Part shown: piece after piece, positions 6,187-12,031 of the stretch | How positions within the stretch are numbered: position 1 is the stretch's first letter | Layout: each line of letters opens with the position of its first letter | Assembly: GCA_017938565.1 (NCBI GenBank) | Contig: JAGBBI010000045.1 | Coordinates: forward strand, 1-12,031 | Source of the DNA: Clostridia bacterium | GTDB lineage: Bacteria > Bacillota_A > Clostridia > Christensenellales > UBA1242 | Reading direction: 5' to 3' | Length of the DNA: 12,031 bases | Program-made: the position numbers and the translations under genes | Notes under the pieces: generated by a model | Seen by the model: only the letters and a program-made list of their open reading frames with translations | Databases searched by the model: none | Told to the model about the DNA's origin: nothing

Positions 6187-8517
6187 TTAATTAACTGAAT
6201 TATAACCAAATAATTTTTCCATCTCGCTTCGTTTAAATGTATTTGAATCTTCCGATATTAATTCTTGTAAGTAACCATACTCAACATCTGTTAATTTTGT
6301 ATTATTCATATCATCTTTAAACCCAAGAGTTGAACTAGACGAAAGCGAAACCGAATAAACATATGGTGATTTTTGTAAATTCAATATAAATGACTTCAAC
6401 TCTTCTTTGCTTTCAAAAAACCTATAAGTCGGCTCATCTACATTCTCATTCTTTACACCTGTTTGTACCACGTCTGCAAGATCTTTAAATGCCTCTGTTG
6501 CATTAGTTATTCCCACTTCATCTGTTGGCATCTTTGCAACGTTTTCATTACTGTCAGATGCGTTAACTTCGGTATTATAATCAACAACAGCACCAATTAG
6601 TGAACCCACAGTTGAAGCAACATCTCCGTCAACACCTAAGCCTGCCAAATTTTCTGGACTTGTTAAGTCTTTTACAAGTTTTCCCGTAGTATCATCGGTT
6701 AATCCGTTTAGAAGTTCAGTAACTTGTTCTTTTGGGAGTTCAGAAATTTCCCCACTATTCAATTCTTTCATTGACTGGGCAAGCTCAACTGAAGACTTCA
6801 ACGTTCCAAGCAAACTGTCAAAATTTATATTCTCATAACTTGTCTCTACTTCATTTAATACAGCATCTATGCCATCTAAAACTTCTAAGTGTGTAGACTT
6901 TAATAGCACTAGTGTTATTTCTTTCCCGAGCGTACTTCCATTGTCTAATGTACTATTTAATAGTTCACTTTTCCTTAAATTCTCGAGAGCAAGAGCAAGG
7001 CTGTGATAATCCAGCTTTTCCAAAACATTACCCTCTTTTTGTAGGCTTAAATAAGTTCTTGCAAGACCACAAAACACTCTATCAAGATAAACTTTTTCAG
7101 CGTCCCAATTTATTTCACTTGATGCCTTGGAAATTTTTAAATTTGCATAGGCTTCTTCACGAACCCCAAGCATTGGATACATTTGATGTAACCCAAACTG
7201 AACGGCGGTCGGTATTGAGTTCTTAATTGCCCTACCACCAACCATAGCTCCTATCAGTTCCTCAACAACCCCCTCTTCACTTAGGGGAATAACTACATCT
7301 TCAATTGTTGTTGAACTTTTTGCAATGTTTATGATATTTTTGCGAATTGCAACGTCTAAAACATTTACAGCAACTTTTAATTCATTTTTTAAATCCTCTT
7401 TCTCATCCGCTTTAAGCTGTCTTAAAAATACATCAAGAACTTCCTGACCGTCGCCCTCTATTCTTGGCTTATTTATGCCTAAAAACGATTGCTTTGATAC
7501 ATCTTCATCTGTCCATCTCGTAGAAAGCTCTTTTACCGCCTCGGAGGTAATATCTCCGGTTATTGGTGATTCAAAGAACAAATCAATTATTTCATTTGCA
7601 GTTGCAGTTTCTTCGGTAGTCCAACTATCTATCGGAATTTTTACAAGTTTATCTGCTCTTACATAAATTTTGACCACATTGTCTATCTCGTCCGTTAAAC
7701 TAGTTTCTACCCCATTTAATTCAAATGATGTAAGTCCATTAACTACACCTTTTGCAATAGGCTTATATCCAAACAACGTCAAGCCAACAAACTTTCTATT
7801 TATTGCATTTAAAGTTTCTTCGGCTTCTTGAAGTGAAACCTCCAATTGATTTACATTATCCCCATCTTCACTTGCATAAACCGAAGCTTGAACAGTAGTC
7901 TCATTTTCTAAAGTTCCATCGGAATACTGCCTTATATACCTAACTTCGTCTGCCAAAAAATAAGTAACACCGCTTATTGGACACATTACAATTGCAAAAC
8001 AAACAATACCTTGCAAAACTCCAACACCAGCACCAATTAATCTGCTTATATTTTTCCTTTTTACCGCATCATCGTTATACTCTGATTGTTCTTTTAACTT
8101 CTTTCGTATAACAGCACCTACTATCGCATGAATAATCCACACAAAAAACTTTATTACAAAGAATAAAACAATGAAGAGCACTAAACTAATAATAATTAGA
8201 GGTAAAATTGCGATTATCGATTTTAATGTCGGACTTACTTCAATTACTTCCTTAACAATTTCAAAGGTCCCAATCAAATTAGCCAAAGTTTCCTCAATTG
8301 TGGTAACTTGTACACCCGCAATATTGAAACCATATTTTGTTAGGTCTACCGACAAAAAGGCATCAGCAAGACTTCCAGCAATAAAATATGCTAAAAACGC
8401 ACAAAGCACGACTTCTAAAAGTCTTATAAGAGAATTCTTCCACCCTCTTATTAACCCCCATAACATTCCTGCCAAAATAAACGCCATTAAGATTACACTT
8501 ATAATCCCAACATCCAT
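6187..8517 (-). CDS. Large membrane protein with N-terminal CvpA-type domain and unknown ~590-residue C-terminal region
   Basis: A 776-residue protein. Residues 1-190 look like a CvpA-type membrane domain: helices at about 5-22, 30-50, 99-132 and 160-187, a GLIRGWKNSLIRLLE loop after helix 1, and a SRLIGAGVGVLQGI start to the last helix. The loops after helices 1 and 3 are Lys/Arg-rich. By the positive-inside rule both ends of the domain face outward, so the long remainder would be extracytoplasmic. That part (about 190-776) has no motif I recognise. It is acidic, rich in Thr, Ser, Leu and Glu, mostly helical in appearance, and has no obvious membrane segments, repeats or Cys clusters. Known CvpA proteins are about 160-190 residues long. 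The start ATG at 8515-8517 has GGGAG 7 bases upstream. It lies 59 bases after cmk with no terminator between them, so the two may be co-transcribed. Confidence 0.75.
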   Translation of the reverse strand: MDVGIISVILMAFILAGMLWGLIRGWKNSLIRLLEVVLCAFLAYFIAGSLADAFLSVDLTKYGFNIAGVQVTTIEETLANLIGTFEIVKEVIEVSPTLKSIIAILPLIIISLVLFIVLFFVIKFFVWIIHAIVGAVIRKKLKEQSEYNDDAVKRKNISRLIGAGVGVLQGIVCFAIVMCPISGVTYFLADEVRYIRQYSDGTLENETTVQASVYASEDGDNVNQLEVSLQEAEETLNAINRKFVGLTLFGYKPIAKGVVNGLTSFELNGVETSLTDEIDNVVKIYVRADKLVKIPIDSWTTEETATANEIIDLFFESPITGDITSEAVKELSTRWTDEDVSKQSFLGINKPRIEGDGQEVLDVFLRQLKADEKEDLKNELKVAVNVLDVAIRKNIINIAKSSTTIEDVVIPLSEEGVVEELIGAMVGGRAIKNSIPTAVQFGLHQMYPMLGVREEAYANLKISKASSEINWDAEKVYLDRVFCGLARTYLSLQKEGNVLEKLDYHSLALALENLRKSELLNSTLDNGSTLGKEITLVLLKSTHLEVLDGIDAVLNEVETSYENINFDSLLGTLKSSVELAQSMKELNSGEISELPKEQVTELLNGLTDDTTGKLVKDLTSPENLAGLGVDGDVASTVGSLIGAVVDYNTEVNASDSNENVAKMPTDEVGITNATEAFKDLADVVQTGVKNENVDEPTYRFFESKEELKSFILNLQKSPYVYSVSLSSSSTLGFKDDMNNTKLTDVEYGYLQELISEDSNTFKRSEMEKLFGYNSVN

Positions 8518-8576
8518 ATAAATTCTCCCAAGTTAAATTAAATTAATTTTCACCAAACAATTAGCAATTAAACCAT

Positions 8577-9263
8577 TTAGTCTGCTTTTTGTTGAAATTG
8601 TTTAACATATTTTGCCAAAACATCGACCATAACATCTGGGTCGTTACCTGAGTTGTCAATAATGATTGCATCCTCCGCAGGTTTCAATGGAGATATTTCC
8701 CTTTCTTTATCCAATCTATCTCTTTCAAGCAAGTCCGCTAAAACGTCTTCAAAGGACATTTCCTTTCCTTTTTTTTCATAATCAGCCATTCTTCTTTTCG
8801 CACGAACCTCGGGACTTGCCGAGATATAAAACTTAACCTCAGCATTTGGGAAAACAACTGTGCCAATATCTCTGCCTTCAACAACACTGTCATTCGTTGT
8901 AGCAATGCGATGTTGTATTTGACGAGAGATTTCTCTCAATTTGGGCATCTTCGCATAATGAGCCACAAACTGACTAATTTGCGGAGTGTTAATTTCATAA
9001 GAAACATCTTCGCCGTCAAGAGTGATAAAAAATTCACCTCTATCGTCAAAACCTTCCATTATTTTACTACCTTCTATATAATCTGATATTTCATCCTCGC
9101 TAAAATTTAAATAGCCATCTTCACCAAACTTGCGAATTGCCTTAATTGTAATCGCCCTGTAAATTGCACCAGTGTTGCAATATACAAACTTTAATTTTTT
9201 CGCCAATCTTTTTGCAAGTGTGCTTTTCCCAGAACTTGCCGTTCCATCAATTGCTATAATCAT
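8577..9263 (-). CDS. cmk: Cytidylate kinase ((d)CMP kinase)
   Basis: A 228-residue cytoplasmic enzyme that phosphorylates CMP and dCMP to the diphosphates using ATP, feeding nucleic acid and CDP-lipid synthesis. The P-loop is GTASSGKST (residues 7-15). The CMP-site motif is NTGAIYR (30-36), then EGRDIGTVVFP (129-139), the lid arginines in RDRLDKEREISPL (181-193) and a C-terminal IIIDNSG strand. The length matches the family. Start: the ATG at 9261-9263 has an AGGGGTGAT site just upstream, and MIIAIDG begins exactly at the usual first strand. A TTG 13 codons upstream would add residues with no family counterpart. Two positions differ from the common consensus: Thr in the P-loop where Pro is usual (GPxxxGKST), and Asn where Asp is usual in (D)(S/T)GAxYR. 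All other catalytic motifs are intact. Confidence 0.95.
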   Translation of the reverse strand: MIIAIDGTASSGKSTLAKRLAKKLKFVYCNTGAIYRAITIKAIRKFGEDGYLNFSEDEISDYIEGSKIMEGFDDRGEFFITLDGEDVSYEINTPQISQFVAHYAKMPKLREISRQIQHRIATTNDSVVEGRDIGTVVFPNAEVKFYISASPEVRAKRRMADYEKKGKEMSFEDVLADLLERDRLDKEREISPLKPAEDAIIIDNSGNDPDVMVDVLAKYVKQFQQKAD

Positions 9264-9315
9264 ATCATCACCCCTATTTTTAATTTCGACCACATATGTC
9301 AATATTTTTTGCTAC

Positions 9316-9350
9316 ATTATATGATAACAAAAATCATAAATCGTTGTCAA
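9316..9350 (-). promoter_or_regulatory. Probable promoter of cmk
   Basis: On the minus strand a perfect TTGACA (9345-9350) is followed after 18 bases by TATCAT (9321-9326), a five-of-six -10. A perfect TATAAT (9316-9321) overlaps it but would have a 23-base spacer. It is divergent from the mscS promoter about 80 bases to the right. Confidence 0.55.
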
Positions 9351-9430
9351 ATTATCTTATGCTAGAATAAAAATTACAAAAAAATACCGCAACATTTCTT
9401 AACTTCGCACACAAAATTTTAACAATTCGC

Positions 9431-9458
9431 TTGATTTACAAAAAGCATATGTTATAAT
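9431..9458 (+). promoter_or_regulatory. Promoter of the mechanosensitive channel gene
   Basis: TTGATT (9431-9436), a 16-base spacer, then TATAAT (9453-9458) with an extended -10 TG at 9450-9451. The AGGAGG at 9479-9484 and the ATG at 9495 follow at a sensible distance, predicting a leader of about 30 bases. The rest of the 9264-9494 gap shows nothing except the divergent cmk promoter. Confidence 0.7.
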
Positions 9459-9494
9459 TATATCTATATCTTAAACATAGGAGGAAAATAAAAA

Positions 9495-10466
9495 ATGGAT
9501 TGGAATAGTATTTGGACTTCAATCAAAGACTTTTTCACAAACAACATTTGGTCAATTGTTAAATTCGTTGCAGTATTAGTAATTGGCATAATCGCAATCA
9601 AAATAACAATTAACATAATTAAACGACTATTAAACAAGACCAAAGCCGAAAAAATTACACAAAATTTTCTTGTGGCAATTTTAAAATTTGGATTATACTT
9701 AATCCTAGTACTTGCACTATTAAGCATCGTTGGAATTAATGTTACTGGCGTTGTTACTGCACTTAGTGCCTGCGTTCTTGCTATTGGTGTTGCTTTACAA
9801 AACATCATCGCAAACCTTGCAAACGGAATTGTAATCGTTGCAAACCATATGTTCAAAAAAGGTGATTTTATTAGCGTTAACGGATTTGACGGAAGCGTCG
9901 TTGAAATTCACTTCTTATTTACAACAATTATGACAACGGACAACAAAAAAATTACCATACCTAACAGCACAATCACAAATAGCGCGGTTATTAATTCAGG
10001 AGCAAACCCAACAAGACGTGTTGACTTCACATTCTCAGTCGCTTATGAAACCGACGTAGAACTTGTAAAGAAAATTGTTATTGATGTTATGAAAAGTAAT
10101 GGAAATGTTTATGACAATGAAGAACATACTCCATTTTGCAGACTTAAGACACTTGGAACAAGTAGCATAGACTTCTTTGCTAACTGCTGGGTAGATTCAT
10201 CGGATTATTGGGATACCTACTATTACGTCATTGAAAATGTATATAACGAATTCAAGCGTAATAACATTTCTATTCCATATAACCAACTTGAAGTTAGAAA
10301 CCGCCAAGACAACGTTGTAATGCCAGTAATTTCTGCACCTCTTCAAGAAAGGGTTGAAAAAGTAAGAAATACTAAAAAACACGTTAGCCTTGAAGATGCT
10401 GGACTTAAAGACATTTTCCATAAAAAACATAAAGAAGATAAAAACAATTCTGCAAAAACTGCATAA
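9495..10466 (+). CDS. MscS-family mechanosensitive ion channel
   Basis: A 323-residue small-conductance mechanosensitive channel of the plain three-helix type, which opens on membrane tension to release solutes during hypo-osmotic shock. Hydrophobic segments are at about 17-42, 57-80 and 84-118. The last is the Gly/Ala-rich pore helix (ALSACVLAIGVALQNIIANL), followed by the beta domain with FKKGDFISVNGFDGSVVEI (120-138) and the conserved TIPNSTITNSAVIN (154-167). The C-terminal alpha/beta part has the NNISIPYNQLEV motif (256-267), where family members usually have IPFPQ-like residues. A basic, disordered tail of about 50 residues follows. The AGGAGG at 9479-9484 is 10 bases before the ATG. 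It is monocistronic, with its own promoter and terminator. A mscS symbol fits the family, but orthology to a particular paralogue is not shown. Confidence 0.93.
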   Translation: MDWNSIWTSIKDFFTNNIWSIVKFVAVLVIGIIAIKITINIIKRLLNKTKAEKITQNFLVAILKFGLYLILVLALLSIVGINVTGVVTALSACVLAIGVALQNIIANLANGIVIVANHMFKKGDFISVNGFDGSVVEIHFLFTTIMTTDNKKITIPNSTITNSAVINSGANPTRRVDFTFSVAYETDVELVKKIVIDVMKSNGNVYDNEEHTPFCRLKTLGTSSIDFFANCWVDSSDYWDTYYYVIENVYNEFKRNNISIPYNQLEVRNRQDNVVMPVISAPLQERVEKVRNTKKHVSLEDAGLKDIFHKKHKEDKNNSAKTA

Positions 10467-10472
10467 TACAAT

Positions 10473-10507
10473 AAACCGAGATGATAACTTGTCATCTCGG
10501 TTTTATT
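10473..10507 (+). terminator. Rho-independent terminator after the MscS gene
   Basis: A 12-bp perfect inverted repeat, 10473-10484 and 10492-10503 (AAACCGAGATGA and complement), with a 7-base loop and a TTTTATTT tail on the plus strand. It starts 7 bases after the mscS-type stop. In the minus direction the tail (TATTGTATTAT) is poorer, so it may only partly stop the convergent MerR transcript. Confidence 0.82.
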
Positions 10508-10551
10508 TCTGTTTGTATTTCTTTAAGTTAAACCATAATCGAGGGAATTAA

Positions 10552-11544
10552 CTACCCTATCTTCTCAAAAACATAACACCACGTATGCTCACCAAAAAAT
10601 CTATAACCATCATCTTTCCACTCTAAAATCAAATATTTTTTATCGTTACATTCTTTGATTTGATAAGGCATAGCCAATTTTTTCTTTTTGTCAAATACTA
10701 TTCCCTTAGTCCATCTTAGTCGTCGATAGTCATCTGTATCAAGCATACAAATATTTTCTGGGAAAAATGCTAAACTTCTCATAAAATATCTCTCGCCACT
10801 TCCACCTCTTGGCAAATAATCCTCCTTTTTAGAGTACATTATATGGTCATAAATCTTCCAAAGCCCCAAAACTCTTGGGTCAGATTCAATTGAAATATCT
10901 ACATTATCAAAAAAGTCCTGTTCAGGTTCACTTCGCTCAATACTGTCAATCTTTTCATAAACCTGCAACTCTAATTCATTTAATTGTACAAACATTAAAT
11001 TGTTTTCTATTTCATATTTATAGGTATGGAGGTGATAAATCTCGCCCTTACTCCAACCTTTAATCATATCATAACCCGCCCCATTCTTTAAAAAGTAAAG
11101 ATATGGTAAAATTGGTTTATGTTCTTCAAATAAATTATTGAAATAATTTTCCTTCGACTTAACCACTGCAATACATTTCCACTTCCCCACAGCCTTATTG
11201 TCATTTTCAAAGAAAAAATCAATTTTCCTTGCACAATGAGACGCAAGGTTCAGTAAATTTTGTTTTGCTAACTCAAGCATCCTAAACTTTTTATTAATAA
11301 AATCAAATTGCTTATCTCTGTCAAGTTTAATAAAACTTTTAATCTCGTTTAAATTCAATCCAAACTGCTTTAATTTCTGAACCTTTTGAACCAGTTGAAT
11401 GGTAACTGCATCAAAATACCTATAACCGCTAAACTCATCAACTTTTTTAGGTTTAATAAGGTTTACCTTTTCATAATACCTGATAGTTTTAATTGTAGTA
11501 TCCGCAAGACTTGCCACTTCTCCAATTTTAAACAATTTTTCCAT
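10552..11544 (-). CDS. MerR-family transcriptional regulator with duplicated C-terminal sensor-like module
   Basis: A 330-residue regulator. The N-terminal winged helix (KLFKIGEVASLADTTIKTIRYYEKVNLI, residues 4-30, then SGYRYFD at 39-45) and helices to about 75 are standard MerR. A dimerisation helix follows (about 76-113). The rest is not a GyrI-like or TipAS domain that I recognise. It has two related halves. The first (about 116-190) has VGKWK, PYLYFLKNG, WSKGEIY and YKYEIENNLMFVQ; the second (about 221-330) has VLGLWK, MRSLAFFPEN, WTKGIVF and YQIKECNDKKYLILEW. The pattern of VxGxWK, then WTKG, then YLxxEWK, then GYRxxG is, from memory, like a beta-rich module found at the end of other Firmicute sensor proteins; I hold that link loosely. 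Start: the ATG at 11542-11544 has GAGGTGA 7 bases upstream; an upstream in-frame ATG at 11562 overlaps the promoter. The ligand is unknown. Confidence 0.88.
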   Translation of the reverse strand: MEKLFKIGEVASLADTTIKTIRYYEKVNLIKPKKVDEFSGYRYFDAVTIQLVQKVQKLKQFGLNLNEIKSFIKLDRDKQFDFINKKFRMLELAKQNLLNLASHCARKIDFFFENDNKAVGKWKCIAVVKSKENYFNNLFEEHKPILPYLYFLKNGAGYDMIKGWSKGEIYHLHTYKYEIENNLMFVQLNELELQVYEKIDSIERSEPEQDFFDNVDISIESDPRVLGLWKIYDHIMYSKKEDYLPRGGSGERYFMRSLAFFPENICMLDTDDYRRLRWTKGIVFDKKKKLAMPYQIKECNDKKYLILEWKDDGYRFFGEHTWCYVFEKIG

Positions 11545-11563
11545 AACCTCACCTCGTAACATT

Positions 11564-11594
11564 ATTATAAACTCTACCCTAAGGTAAATGTCAA
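11564..11594 (-). promoter_or_regulatory. MerR-type promoter and operator (19-bp spacer)
   Basis: On the minus strand a perfect TTGACA (11589-11594) and a perfect TATAAT (11564-11569) are separated by 19 bases instead of 17. The spacer contains the imperfect palindrome TACCTTAGGGTA (11575-11586). Long spacers with a centred dyad are the hallmark of MerR-activated promoters, which the protein untwists. It sits directly upstream of the MerR gene, implying autoregulation with a very short leader. Confidence 0.75.
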
Positions 11595-11612
11595 TACAAA
11601 ATTTAAAATATA

Positions 11613-11641
11613 CTAAAAAACACTTCCAGTTTGGAAGTGTT
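11613..11641 (-). terminator. Rho-independent terminator of the XRE-type gene
   Basis: The inverted repeat 11619-11628 / 11632-11641 (AACACTTCCA and complement) is followed in the minus direction by TTTTTTAG. It lies about 10 bases beyond the TAA of the small helix-turn-helix gene, so that gene is, or was, a separate transcription unit on the minus strand. Confidence 0.75.
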
Positions 11642-11649
11642 AATAATTT

Positions 11650-11856
11650 TTATTCTTCGTCTAATCCTAATAAATAGTCGGTCGAAACATTAAAATATTT
11701 AGCCAAGCCGACAATATAACTCGCTTTAGGTTCGTTGACTTGCTGTTCCCAAAAAATTATAGCCCGCTTATCGACACCAACTGCTTTTGCTAAAGTCAAT
11801 TGACTTACCCCCTTCTCTTAAATCTGAGATTTTATTTTTCGATTTTTAACTTGCAC
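11650..11856 (-). pseudogene. XRE-family (Cro/CI-type) helix-turn-helix gene, broken near its N-terminus
   Basis: From an in-frame TAA at 11818-11820 down to the stop at 11650-11652, 55 codons give a clear Cro/CI-type domain: EKGVSQLTLAKAVGVDKR, then IIFWEQQVNEPKASY, then LAKYFNVSTDYLLGLDEE. Only the first helix is missing. Upstream in the same frame, GTG at 11854-11856, preceded by a weak AGGGA, gives MQVKNRKIKSQI and then that TAA. In another frame the same DNA reads KNKISDLRE, the residues usually found just before EKG-SQ in this family. The simplest reading is therefore a small indel, or a nonsense mutation, around 11810-11820. A sequencing error is possible. If rescued it would be a repressor of about 65-70 residues. 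It is divergent from the gene starting at 11938. Confidence 0.65.
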
Positions 11857-11876
11857 AACAATTCCCTATCAAAAAA

Positions 11877-11905
11877 TTGACGAATTGTCTAAATATTGCT
11901 AAAAT
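11877..11905 (+). promoter_or_regulatory. Probable promoter of the partial plus-strand gene at the right edge
   Basis: TTGACG (11877-11882), a 17-base spacer, and TAAAAT (11900-11905) with an extended -10 TG two bases before it. An imperfect palindrome, GACGAATTGTC (11879-11889), overlaps the -35. It could be an operator for the divergent XRE-type regulator, but only three outer base pairs and one inner pair match. Confidence 0.55.
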
Positions 11906-11937
11906 TAAAACAAATAATTTTCTATTTGGAGTTATTA

Positions 11938-12031
11938 ATGAAAAAGAAAACGTATTTGTTATTTTCAATAATTCTATTAGTTGGCATTACAGCCTTCCTA
12001 GTCTATGTATTTACTGCAAATGACGACAACA
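11938..12031 (+). CDS. N-terminus of a secreted or membrane-anchored protein (partial)
   Basis: ATG at 11938-11940, preceded by GGAG (11928-11931) at 6 bases, opens a frame to the window end. The 31 visible residues are a basic start (MKKK), a hydrophobic stretch of about 20 residues (YLLFSIILLVGITAFLVYVF), then a polar, Asp/Asn-rich beginning of a mature part. This fits an uncleaved N-terminal anchor or a Sec signal peptide; no lipobox Cys is visible. The family cannot be recognised from this fragment. It has its own promoter and is divergent from the broken XRE gene, an arrangement common for a regulator and its target. Confidence 0.7.
   Translation, partial: MKKKTYLLFSIILLVGITAFLVYVFTANDDN

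Noticed and set aside
5815..6198. Plus-strand 127-codon open frame opposite nfeD
   Set aside because: It is fully antisense to a well-supported NfeD-like gene, has no Shine-Dalgarno site, and its translation has no domain-like character.
8518..8576. AT-rich TTAAATTAAATTAA stretch between cmk and the CvpA-type gene as a repeat or terminator
   Set aside because: No stable stem with a T-run is formed; it is ordinary AT-rich spacer.
9264..9302. TTG start of cmk giving 13 extra residues
   Set aside because: The ATG at 9263 has a proper ribosome site and coincides with the usual N-terminus of the family.
9264..9494. Riboswitch or small RNA in the divergent gap between cmk and the MscS gene
   Set aside because: Apart from two promoters and ribosome sites, no stable hairpins or conserved motif could be seen, and the predicted leaders are short.
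9464..9856. Minus-strand 130-codon hydrophobic frame opposite the MscS gene
   Set aside because: Its hydrophobicity mirrors the membrane helices on the other strand; it covers the mscS promoter and has no ribosome site of its own.
11650..11799. The XRE-type gene starting intact at the TTG near 11797-11799, with the AAGGGGG before it as ribosome site
   Set aside because: The spacing is possible, but the product would lack the first helix of the helix-turn-helix fold, and recognisable coding sequence for that helix lies just upstream. A broken gene is the better explanation.

Overview
The window looks like a chromosomal segment of an AT-rich, endospore-forming Firmicute, most likely a clostridial lineage. 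The base composition is low GC, Shine-Dalgarno sites are strong AGGAGG types, and there is a complete gerA-type spore germinant receptor operon. No RNA gene, insertion sequence, CRISPR array or phage module was seen.

Layout. (1) Positions 1-693, plus strand: the tail of an unidentified gene, then a small SMI1/KNR4 (SUKH)-like protein, closed by a hairpin terminator shared with the convergent gerC. (2) Positions 726-4656, minus strand: gerA-gerB-gerC, with TAATG and ATGA start/stop overlaps. A possible sigma-G promoter sits at the gerA start. The gerC product is unusual: it has no lipobox cysteine and carries a Ser/Gly-rich insert. (3) Positions 4701-9350, minus strand: a probable cluster cmk - large CvpA-type membrane protein - nfeD-like - stomatin (SPFH), ended by a strong terminator just before gerA. 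(4) Positions 9431-10504, plus strand: an MscS-family mechanosensitive channel with a clear extended -10 promoter and its own terminator, divergent from cmk. (5) Positions 10552-11594, minus strand: a MerR-family regulator with a duplicated C-terminal module. Its promoter has the 19-bp spacer and near-palindrome typical of MerR-controlled promoters, so it is probably autoregulated. (6) Positions 11613-11856, minus strand: a small XRE-type helix-turn-helix gene broken near its N-terminus. Divergent from it, a membrane-anchored or secreted protein begins and runs off the window end.

How the genes work together. GerA, GerB and GerC should form the inner-membrane germinant receptor of the dormant spore. 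NfeD and the SPFH protein form the usual membrane-microdomain pair. Cmk makes CDP for nucleic acid and phospholipid precursors. The CvpA-like protein and MscS are further envelope proteins. No unambiguous new system was found. The strongest anomalies are the atypical GerC, the CvpA domain joined to about 590 residues of unknown function, the duplicated MerR sensor, and the broken XRE gene.
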